From positions 1 through 15,174 of the forward strand of contig MU617350.1 in the NCBI GenBank assembly GCA_025201705.1: 15,174 nucleotides of DNA, given 5' to 3'. Numbering within the stretch: position 1 is the first letter of the stretch; the number at the start of each line of letters is the position of its first letter. Below, in pieces: positions 1-8,800 of the stretch. The notes beneath the pieces are model-generated. The model ran no database searches, was not told where the DNA came from, and saw nothing but the letters and a program-made list of their open reading frames with translations. The position numbers and the translations under genes are program-made. The stretch is from Dissophora ornata. Its lineage: Eukaryota > Mortierellomycota > Mortierellomycetes > Mortierellales > Mortierellaceae.

Positions 1-20
1 TCGGATAAGTAAAGTTTCAC

Positions 21-26
21 TTTATT
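21..26 (-). terminator. polyadenylation signal of the GST-like gene
   Basis: On the minus strand this reads AATAAA, about 63 nt past the stop codon of the GST-like gene. Distance and orientation fit a canonical cleavage/polyadenylation signal. The transcript end itself cannot be seen. Confidence 0.6.
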
Positions 27-88
27 GGTCTTGATTGTGTTGGCTCGTGCACCAGGTGCTTTTTTTTTTTCTTTCTTTCTTTGCGAAT

Positions 89-1131
89 CTATGCATCCAA
101 ACCGCCAGCCTTGTTGCCTTGGCGGTCATTCAGTTTCACGCACGATGGACGAGGAAAAGCGGGGAACGCACGGCTTGGGCGCAGACTCTTGTAAAGCTCC
201 GACTCGCGCCACTGCTTGATCTTTGGGTTGCTGTCGACAACTTCTTTCACCTTGACAAGACCGGGGGTAGTCTCGGGCGTGAACAATTGCGCCGCGGGTG
301 GAAAACGCAGGATCAAATCGATCATGGATGCGGTCCTGAGGTCCGCGAGAGAGATCTGTCACATGAAGGGAAAAAAAAAAAAAGAAAAATCGCGGCGTCA
401 GAATTTCCCCAGTTTCTGTTGTAGCTTTTTCCGCAAACACATTGTTTTAGATCGATTGCAAAATTCTGTGTACCGTGTCGCCGACATAGTGTCCATTCAA
501 GCCATTGGCCTTGAGGTGCTGCTCATGGATACAAATCCAATTGGGAACCTTGTCCTTCAAAAAGACACCAATCTGCTCCTGCTTGACTTCGGGGGCGGCC
601 TTCAAGTTGACGGCCGAATGGAGGAAATCGTCCCACAGCGAAGCTGTAGAAGAAGTAAACGAACTGATCAAGTGTCGCTCATACGAGTTTCTACCCAGGC
701 AGCCGTACTTCTCTGCGAGGTAAAGCTCAATTGGCTTTGACTCTGCGATTGGAACGGTCTACCGTGGGTTTGTGCAAGGAAAGTGGTAAAAGGTAAAAGG
801 GTCGGTCAGCAGGGATGGTTTTATCTTGGACCTGAACTAAAGTATTTTTTTTTAGTGTTTGTACCTGGCTGCCGTCCGAGGAATGGATGTAAAGCACAGG
901 CATGACCTCAAAGGGCGTCGAGATCTTGTCGAGTCGGTCTTCATTCTCCCAGTCCTGAGGATACAACTGATTCCAGCTGGCGCCTCCCAGGGCGAGAAGG
1001 CTTCGGATAGAGCCAGCAGCTCCGATGGTATCGAAATACAGCAGTGAGAAGGTGCTGTCAGGAGCATCAAGAACAGCAGACTGGGCCGAGGTGTCGGCGT
1101 GGTTGGATGTAGGAGGATAAGTCATGACCAT
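89..1131 (-). CDS. glutathione S-transferase-like protein (3 exons)
   Basis: Exons 1131-865, 758-474 and 355-89 join in phase 0 at both junctions (introns of 106 and 118 nt, GT-AG) to give 272 aa. Residues ~27-110 form a thioredoxin-like GST N-terminal domain: Tyr32 in LYFD sits where the catalytic Tyr of Tyr-type GSTs lies, Pro78 in MPVL is the expected cis-proline, and Glu95-Ser96 in AESKPIELYLAEKYG is the glutathione gamma-glutamyl contact. The C-terminal domain is all-helical and contains ISLADL (185-190), whose SxxD matches the GST N-capping box. Such enzymes are usually cytosolic and conjugate glutathione to electrophiles; the substrate cannot be told. The protein exceeds the usual 200-230 aa, with a ~26-residue N-terminal lead and a basic, Pro-containing tail after NPKIKQWRESELYKSL. 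The ATG at 1131 has a good context (AAAATGG); a second Met lies two codons on. The class (sigma-like or fungus-specific) is uncertain. Confidence 0.85.
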
Positions 1132-1336
1132 TTTGTTCTGGTGGTGCGATAATGACGTGAGAAGAAAAGAATGCGAGAGATGAGCTTATTTATCGGCAAT
1201 CAATTCTCGGTAGAGTTGCGCAGCAGATAAGCAACCCCCCTGGGCGCAATCTGACTTTTTGGATCTTGGCTCCTTTGGCTGACAAATTCCGCGTTTCAAA
1301 ATGGGCGGCGAAAGTGGGGGGGCCTAGATGCGTTCC
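1132..1336 (-). promoter_or_regulatory. promoter region of the GST-like gene
   Basis: This is the short spacer between the GST-like start codon and the 3' end of the sorting nexin gene. On the minus strand a TATA-like GATAAATAA (1194-1186) lies ~55 nt upstream of the ATG. TGACGTGA (plus strand 1153-1160) is one base off the ATF/CREB palindrome and would suit a stress-responsive detoxification gene, but a match this short could be chance. No other gene is seen here. Confidence 0.35.
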
Positions 1337-1346
1337 TTTATTTATT
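1337..1346 (-). terminator. polyadenylation signal of the sorting nexin gene
   Basis: The minus strand reads AATAAATAAA, two overlapping AATAAA hexamers, about 96 nt past the sorting nexin stop codon. Transcription should end here, just before the GST-like promoter region. Confidence 0.6.
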
Positions 1347-1441
1347 GCATGATGTGTGGGTGCAGTCGGGTATTGCAGGGTTTATATGAAAGAAAGAAAA
1401 AAATGCACGCTCCAAAAAATGTGTCTCTTGCATCACGTCCT

Positions 1442-2796
1442 TTAGTCATCATCGACCTGGATCGCTTCCAAAACGGGAATGATCTGGGCCCACAGTGCCT
1501 CGCCCTTCTCGAAGAACTCGACTCTGCCTGCACTATAGTCGAGCAGGCACTGGCGCAGATCCTTTGTCTTTTGCAGCTGGAAGATCTCGAATTCCTTGGC
1601 CGTCTCGTTGGAAAATCGCTCGGAAATATCATTGCTCTTCTCCACGGCATCTTCGAGCTATATATTCCGTCCCACATCGACAAGTGGTATCAATTTGTTA
1701 AACAGTGTACTCTTTCAACATGTCACACGGCACACAACACATCAACCGAGGAATATTATTGCTTACATCGTGAATCTTCTCCTCCACACGCTTCAGCTTC
1801 TCTTGCTTGGCGCGCTCCTGGTCCACGCCCTTGATCTCGTCCATCTTTTGTTGAAAGAAGCCTCCAATGGTTGCAGATCCGCCCAAACGACCATTGCTCA
1901 TAAGTCGGCCTCTCTCTGAAATTTGCTGCTGCAAGAATTCGGATAGCTCTTCAAAATCCAACTGCTTTTGGTCCCTCAACTTTAGAACACTCTATAAATA
2001 TTTCAACTGTGTTAGACAATCGCTCTATTTACGCTTGCAAGATGATAATGGGGGTCTCCAATCACTTATACCACACCACATGCGGCATATATTATTACCT
2101 TGACACTGGTGCAGTACGACAAGCATTCGTGAAGTTCCGACAAAAACTCGGCGTCTTCCCTTGTTGACTAGAATTATGCAACACATAATCGAGGTTAGGA
2201 CTAAGGTTAAAAAAAAAAAAAAAGGTATGGGGACTCTCCATATGCGACAAGGCCGCACGTGAAACATGTAACAGAGCATACCAGGTCGTTGAGGATCTTG
2301 GAGTAGCTAGCCACAGTGTGTGCAAACCGATGCAGTGGTTCTGTGATGCCAGTCTCGAGATTTCCAAGACCAGCTACAGCGCCTCCAAACTCTCGGTAGT
2401 CTCCTTCGAGCTCTTCCTGTCGCTTCAAAATCCTCTGCTCGAGCTTTTCGAGTCCAAGGAGGTTCTCCTCCAACTTGTCAACCTCATCCTTCATGACCAT
2501 AAACCGCTCATCGGGCTTTTTAATCTTTGCAAACGCATTCAGAAGCACATCTCCAATGGTCTCAAGACGACCTTCATCCTGCCGCTTCTTATTCTGTTGT
2601 GCCAAATCTGAGTTCCAATCTCTAGAGTCCAGGAACACGCGCAGGCATTCTGCCTTTTGCAAAGTCGGATGCACTGCAATCTTTTTCAAAAAGCGCTCCA
2701 AGCTCGCCCTTCGCTTCTCCACAAACTCTGGGTTAAATCGGTCGCCACGGACATAGCCTAGAGGAGGCGACGAGATGAGGTCGAGGCGCTGTCAGT

Positions 2797-2827
<31 letters not shown>

Positions 2828-3832
2828 TTGGCTGAAAAGAAAGAACTGCATTATGTTTCCAGTCCTGTGATACATACGCAGACGATGTTTGTCTGGCAGG
2901 GGTGGCAAAACTGCTGCTGCAAAGTCCCTGCCCAAGACATTGTGAAGCCATGCAAAGTCTTGAAAACGTCGACGAACTGATACACTTTGTCCAGAAAATC
3001 CACTCATCGTGGTCTATTATGGAATGCGTGTATGAGAATGGCAAGGTTAAACCCCCAGACTTGACTATGATATCTATCAATCAACGACTCCCGAGCACAC
3101 TCGGAGAGGTACAATGCAGATGAAGGGTAGGGGTGTTACCTTTGTATTAATCTGGTAAGAGATGAAGCTGTCTGTCGAACCCTCCTTCTCTCTGTGGGCA
3201 TCCGTAACAGTAATCTCCATCGGGACTAGCTTGGCCAGCTGACTTGCAGCTGTGGCAGAAATTGACATCTCTGACATGTCGCGCACTATATCCCGCTTCA
3301 CCGCTTTTCCTGGTGCATGCGACTAACATATGAGATACGAAAAAAGAGAGGGACAAAAGTGCTGTGAATAAGACATGCACGAGTACAAGTTGCGTGGGAA
3401 TAGCAGGGTTGGGCAGCGAGCCTTCCAGCTTCTTACTCGGTAGACCTGCTGGCCCGCCTGGCTGTCCTCGTCGTCCTCATCTCGACTAAAGGCGTGGTTG
3501 GTGCCATTGTCGTGACTTTCATGGAAGCTGGTGGTTGTGATTGCAGGTGAGCCGTGGATGTCAATGACCTCATTGTCCAGGGGTTCGTCAGCCCAAGCGG
3601 AAGTCTCTGCAGGGAGGATGGTGGATGAGGTTGCGGCGGTGATGTCGGCAAGGTCGTCATCCTCGTCGTCCGAGTGGGCAAAGAGGGAGGAGTGCAAGGT
3701 GTTGTTGCTGTGGAGGTGGGCGTGTCCTCGTCCCTGTCCGTTCTCGTCCTGGGAGGGGTCGTCCTCGTGTCCGTTTGCGGGAGAGTAGGTGTCCCAGGCA
3801 ACGGAGCTGTAGCCAACGTCGTTATTGTCCAT
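1442..3832 (-). CDS. SNX4: sorting nexin-4 (Snx4/Atg24-like), PX-BAR protein (7 exons)
   Basis: Exons 3832-3437, 3322-3140, 3013-2878, 2757-2282, 2167-2099, 1991-1767 and 1657-1442 join in frame through six GT-AG introns (107-126 nt) to give 566 aa. Residues 1-132 are acidic and disordered (DDEDDDLADI). The PX domain covers ~163-290: SFISYQINTK, then RRRFQDF (207-213), where the RR(F/Y) motif contacts phosphatidylinositol 3-phosphate, then LPPLPDKH with Lys235, GDRF and the ERFL helix. A charged helical BAR region follows (~310-560) and includes EDAEFLSELHECLSYC. The family binds PI3P on early endosomes, dimerises with Snx41 or Atg20-type partners, and drives retrieval to the Golgi and selective autophagy. 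It is longer than yeast and human SNX4 (about 420-450 aa), mainly through the N-terminus. Snx4 fits better than Snx41/Atg20, but a paralogue is possible. It is divergent from the kinesin gene. Confidence 0.88.
2803..2829. repeat. 27-nt homopolymer tract inside a sorting nexin intron
   Basis: An uninterrupted run of 27 T on the plus strand (27 A in the sense strand) lies inside intron 3 (2877-2758), between two possible acceptors. Runs this long are unstable in replication and assembly, so the exact length may be unreliable. It does not affect the reading frame. Confidence 0.9.
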
Positions 3833-4684
3833 TTGCGCTGTCGAGAGTGATGGAGGTGGAGATGGAAGAGAAGCAAAAAAGAGAGAGAGGCGTGCAGTTG
3901 TGGAATGGGAGTAAAAGGATCAATGAGAATAGCGACGTCCGCGCACAGGTGATATCTGGACGTATTCACGCGCGCAATCCAGCAACGGCCACAAGGGCGG
4001 TCGACTGCTTGGCTGCCTGGCGAGTGACTGTCTTTGCTGTCGAGCTGCACGATCCGAACACGCGTTCCGGTGTTCTGTGGGCAGGGGAGGGAGTAATGAT
4101 CCAACTAGCCCTGGGAGCGGGAGCGGACGTGGGTGGCACGTGTCGTCCGTTCTGCTTGTCCTGCTTGTTATGCTTGCTCTGCTTGTTTGACCTGCAACGG
4201 AAAACAGACCCGGGGATCCATTATCTACCGTCCCCATTCTCTGTCCAGTCTAGCTGTTTGCACGCAGCCATGACAACAAGGAAGTGTGTCTGGTGTCCCT
4301 TGTGATTACATATGTGCATGCAGCTCGCAGGGACAAGAGAGAGACTTGGACGGCAACGACCCGGGAGAACCAGAGGGACGGGATCCACGGCAGTGGCACA
4401 GCAACACAGAGCTCTCTCTCGCTATGATGACCACGAACACGACAATAATAACATCCCCTCCCTCCACAATGGATGCCGTTGCAAAGACATGGAGGATAGG
4501 GAAGGCAGGGAAGAGTGGAAGACAGGAAAGTCAGGGGTGGACTGGGAAGGAGGGATAGCATGCCTCTGTGCTTTCTGAGAGCGATGAACGTGTATTTGGG
4601 CGTTTGGACTGGAATGCAATGGCGATGAAACGGGCTCAGTCGCAGCAGCAGCCACCCCCCGCCCAGGCACACCCCTCGCTCGCA

Positions 4685-4707
4685 GGGCAGGGCAGGGCAG
4701 GGCAGGG
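4685..4707 (+). repeat. (GGGCA)n tandem repeat, G-quadruplex-like
   Basis: Five GGG tracts are separated by four identical CA spacers. This satisfies the usual G3+N1-7 quadruplex pattern on the plus strand. It lies in the spacer upstream of the kinesin gene. Confidence 0.75.
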
Positions 4708-4911
4708 TCGTTCCCCGCAAGAGTTTCGTTTGCGGTTCTCGACACGCATGAATGCACCAGCACCACACCACCCATGCATGCAGCGCATCGCATATCCTCC
4801 ATGGACATGTGCTGCACAACTCGCTTGCTCTGCTCGTCTGCGTGCCTCTCTCCTCCTCCTCAACCTCCATCCATCCATCTCTCCATCTCATCCCAGCTCA
4901 TCCCAACTCAG

Positions 4912-4966
4912 CCCACCCCATCCCATCCCTTCCCATCGTCTCCCTTCCCATCCCTTCCCATCCCCC
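4912..4966 (-). repeat. CCCAT/CCCTT pentamer array, G-quadruplex-like on minus strand
   Basis: Ten runs of three or more C lie within 55 nt, most separated by two bases (AT or TT). The minus strand is therefore a dense series of GGG tracts with 1-2 nt loops and one longer gap. It is the core of a wider C-rich repeat region at ~4860-4990. Confidence 0.7.
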
Positions 4967-5311
4967 TCCTCAACATCCTCCCGTCCTGCACCCATCCACA
5001 CCTCCTCGATCCCCCCTGCCTGTTATTTGTCCGTGCCAATCCCCCCCCTTTTTTTCTCGACCGCACTGTGTCGGGCTTTGCCCTCGTCCACCAATTCGAC
5101 GTCGTCCTCTCTCTCTCTCCAGACAGCGCCGTATGTTTACGCTCCATTGACACACACCGCACTTTATTTTTCAGTTTCCTCTCCCCCGTGTCCTCCCTTC
5201 CCTTGTCGCCTCCCGCTCATCAGCGTCAACAGAATCGAAGCGAAGGAAGCAACAACAAAAAACTCCTCCACATCCCCTGCCTCATCCACCTTTTCACTTT
5301 CCCATGCGCAC

Positions 5312-5333
5312 ACATACACATACACACACACAC
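5312..5333. repeat. CA microsatellite
   Basis: A CA-rich dinucleotide stretch lies in the spacer upstream of the kinesin gene, with interrupted ACACAT units just before it. It is low-complexity sequence with no coding support. Confidence 0.6.
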
Positions 5334-5481
5334 CCATCCCCATCCTGATCTTGACCTCGACCCAAGTTGCTGTCTCCTGTTATTTGTTGTCTGTTGTTTA
5401 TCGTGCCTCTCGCTTTCTCTCCTTTCTGTTGTTATTATTACACAACAAATATATCCCTGACAAGGTATAATACCCATCCAT

Positions 5482-5735
5482 CACTGAACCGTCTCCTTCT
5501 ACTTCACCGCCCCTTGCTTTCTCTTTCCCTTTCTCGTTTCCCTTTCCCTTTCTCTTTCTGCTCCTCGTCCTCTCGTTTTCTCCATCGCTGCTTCCTTCAC
5601 TTCTCGATCCGAGAACCCATTCCTCCCTCTCTCTCCCCCCCTGCTCAAGACAGCCCATTGCTCTCTCTATCTCTGTCTCTTTCGCTCTCTCTCCCTCTCC
5701 CTCTCCCTCCCTCCCTTTCTTTCTCTGACAACCCG
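5482..5735 (+). repeat. CT-rich polypyrimidine tract upstream of the kinesin start
   Basis: About 250 nt are almost pure pyrimidine on the plus strand, with CCCTTT units near 5535-5560 and CTCTCT/CCCTCC units near 5625-5725. Pyrimidine-rich tracts are common in fungal core promoters and leaders, so this may mark the transcription start zone of the kinesin, 85-340 nt upstream of its ATG. The runs also give mirror symmetry that could favour triplex DNA. Confidence 0.65.
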
Positions 5736-5820
5736 TTACTCGTATAAACATTCCTTGCCTCCTCCCAGCTGGGTTTCTACACATAGCTAAAACGCGTTGG
5801 CTCGACCGTGTGCCTGACCA

Positions 5821-8800
5821 ATGACAGGACAGTCTCAGGACCTGCCTTCCCAGGCAATCGAGACCTCTGTCCAAGTCGGTAGGTGTCTAGTTCCTCCCTC
5901 TCTCCCCTCACAAACCCGCACCCACGCCATCATCCACACCGACCATCGCCATATCCTCTCTGAAGACATACCATCGTTCCAACAGCTACTTAATCTATCA
6001 ACTAGCCAGCCCAGGATGCGCTCGACACTTGTTTCGGAATATCTGCTCTCTCACTCCCTGCCGCTAATTGCCATGCGCGCATTAGTGGCAGGGGTGTGTT
6101 GACAGAGCCATCGCCGACAGATATTGAATATTCGTTGAACCAACACATCGACATCCGCTCTCATATGCTCTCAACAATTATCTTTCAATTCGAATCGCGA
6201 GCAATCCAACTCCCCGTTTGCCCCGCTCCGAAGCGCAATTGAACAACTAGAAGCTGGACACTGACTCTCTGAGCTGACTCAAACAATCAAACATAGCCCT
6301 TCGTATCCGACCCATCTTCATCGACACAAAGAATCAAAGCAGGGTACGACAACGCGCCGAGACAGAGGTGCTCTCTGTCATTGAAAGGCCGCCCACACCA
6401 TCTCTATTTGGTCCATCAGGAACGGCCACTGCACAGCAGCACGATCAACCCCAGCAGATTACAGTCGTTCCGCTGCAACGACACTTTACATTTGATCATG
6501 TTTTTGGCCCAGGCTCCTCGCAGGAGGATGTCTATCAAGGCAGCATCAAGCGCATGGTTGACAAGTTCCTGGAAGGTAATTATCGGCGATGCCGACCAAA
6601 CCGCATCCCCTACACTAAGCGACCTTCTTTAGAAATTGGTTATCGCGATCACTCATCATGCATTTTTCTTCTCTTCTCATAGGGTACAACGTCACAATCA
6701 TGGCGTATGGTCAGACGTCGTCGGGAAAGACATACACCATGGGTACAGGTGCGCCGTCGTCCGAGGACCGCCTAAGCCCATCTGAAGGTAAAGACTTGTG
6801 CACCAAGCAGGGCGTTTGTTTCCCATGCACAGGCACGCAATCATTAATATGCGTGTGATGGCTGTCACGAGGAGTGCGAGTTCTCGCTGCACGAGAATAT
6901 CACGCCGATACTTTCAGATCACGCAAACACATGCTAATCTGTCCCTCTCGCATTATCGGACACAGGCATTATCCCCCGCGCCGTGACTCAACTCTTCCAG
7001 GAAGCCAAGAGGCCTCCACCCATATATCCTGGCTATAGGGTCCCTCCACTCAAGACCGCCTTCAAAGTTTCCTTTGTCGAAATCTACAACGAGGACCTCA
7101 TCGACCTGCTGGCCAAGGGCGACTTCCGCCCACCGGTCACCATTCGTGAGGACGCCAAGGGACACATCTTCTGGACAGGCGTGCAGGAGATTGTTGTGAC
7201 CTCGGTCGAGGAAGTCATTCAGTACGCGTTGTCTCGTCGTCCTGTGCCATATATCTATCAACGCGAACATAGCCGTAGCTCGAGCCCACACTAACGCATT
7301 CCTCTTCATAATCTACATCCATCTGAACATAGTCTGTTATGGTTCGGCTCCCAGAATCGACAGACCCATTCCACAGAAATGAACGAAAAGTCCTCTCGAT
7401 CCCATGCCATCTTCAGCATCACTCTCCGCCAAGAAAAATTTGTTCCGACGCATCCTCTACCACCACAGCCACCAATGGCCGCAGATACGCCACTCTTGTC
7501 GAAACGAGCAAAAACCCCGACCTCAGGATTCTACAGCACCAATGGAGTTACACCAGGGTCTGCCTCCTCGTCGCGACCTGGAACGCCAACAGCATCTGGT
7601 AGCGGTATACCGATGCCGTTTTCAAGCGGCATCGTTGCTCCAGGATCCAAACTAAGGCGCCAAAGCGCGCTGATGGACACTGTCACTTCGTTTCAATCAT
7701 CATCGTCCCTATCCGCTGCGGCTCATCTGGATGACCCGGAGCCGGAAGGAGACTGGGTTGTGTTGAACAGCAAGTTCCATTTCGTGGATCTTGCTGGATC
7801 TGAGCGACTAAAGCGGACATCTGCAATCGGAGATCGAGCCAAGGAAGGAATCAGCATCAATGCCGGTTTGCATGTTCTTGGAAATGTCATTTCCGCTCTA
7901 GGCGACCCCAGCAAGAAAGCAAGCCATGTACCCTACCGAGATTCAAAACTGACAAGATTGCTGCAGGATTCCTTGGGAGGAAACGCCCTGGCTCTCATGA
8001 TTGCGTGTGTTAGTCCTAGCGAACTGAACTTGAACGAGACCCTCGTAAGTGCAAGCAATCGTTGACAGCAGTTTTTTCCCCTCCCTATCTTACTTGGCCG
8101 ATGGCAGTGGATTCCAAATATCTGAGGATGATTTTTATTTGCAATGTCGCGATTATAGAACACGTTGAAATATGCCAATCGTGCTCGAAACATCAAGAAC
8201 TCGTCCTCACTCAACCAGGAGCTCAACATGGACAATCCCGAATATCTGCGCTCCGTCATCCAAAAACTCAAGCTCGAAATCAAGATGCTCAGGGAAGCGA
8301 GTGCAGCCAAAGCTGCTACTGGTCCAGGAGGTGAGGACATGACGTCAATTCCAGGACTCGAGAATACAACACAGAGGAGTTTACAATCTAATCGCCACCC
8401 AGTCACATTTATGTCAACAGCCATTCCTGGAGCTCTTGACGATAGCTCAAACGAGGACCGAGCCATGTCACCGTCGCCCTCACAGAGATTATCTCACTAT
8501 CACAGCAGGGATACCATCTCAACGGACGCCAGTCATGGGAATCTGAACTCCGTTCAGGAGGAGGATGATCGATACTCAGATGCCTCCTCTTCATCGGCAA
8601 GAACGGCAGTCGTAGACACGGGCGCTAACGGTACCAGAGGAAGTAGCGTTTCTTCACCAAAGTCTCGACCCAACATCTCGCCTCTCACAATTCCTCACTC
8701 GCCTGACACAACGTCCTTCCAGGAATTTGTCGAACCAGTCATTGAGGAATACGAGAAAGTGATTTCTATACTGGAGACTCAATTGGACGAGACAAAAGCT

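Larger units (their letters stand above)
3833..5820. promoter_or_regulatory. divergent intergenic region between sorting nexin and kinesin genes
   Basis: About 2 kb without a supportable gene; it must hold both promoters and 5' untranslated regions. Composition shifts along it: mixed sequence at 3833-4660, a GGGCA repeat near 4690, C-rich CCCAT/CCCTT repeats at ~4860-4990, a CA repeat near 5312-5330, and a long CT-rich tract from ~5480 to 5735. The open frames here encode only Ser/Pro/His or Leu/Ser low-complexity strings and lack conserved motifs. I see no convincing TATA box for either gene. Confidence 0.6.

Noticed and set aside
216..740. 174-codon plus-strand open frame across the GST-like gene
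   Set aside because: It is antisense to GST exons 2 and 3 and their intron; the minus strand carries clear GST motifs and proper splice sites.
3433..4104. 223-codon minus-strand open frame overlapping the first sorting nexin exon
   Set aside because: It is a shifted frame through the acidic N-terminal exon, giving Thr/Pro/Arg strings. The alternative frame splices correctly into the PX domain.
4250..4891. 213-codon minus-strand open frame in the same spacer
   Set aside because: Its composition is Cys/Trp/Leu-rich and erratic with no motif, and it runs antisense across simple repeats.
4568..5470. 300-codon plus-strand open frame in the intergenic region
   Set aside because: It is made of translated simple repeats (Ser/Pro/His strings from CCCAT units and CT runs), lacks any domain-like segment, and overlapping frames in the same region are equally long. 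Low-complexity DNA with few stop codons explains it.
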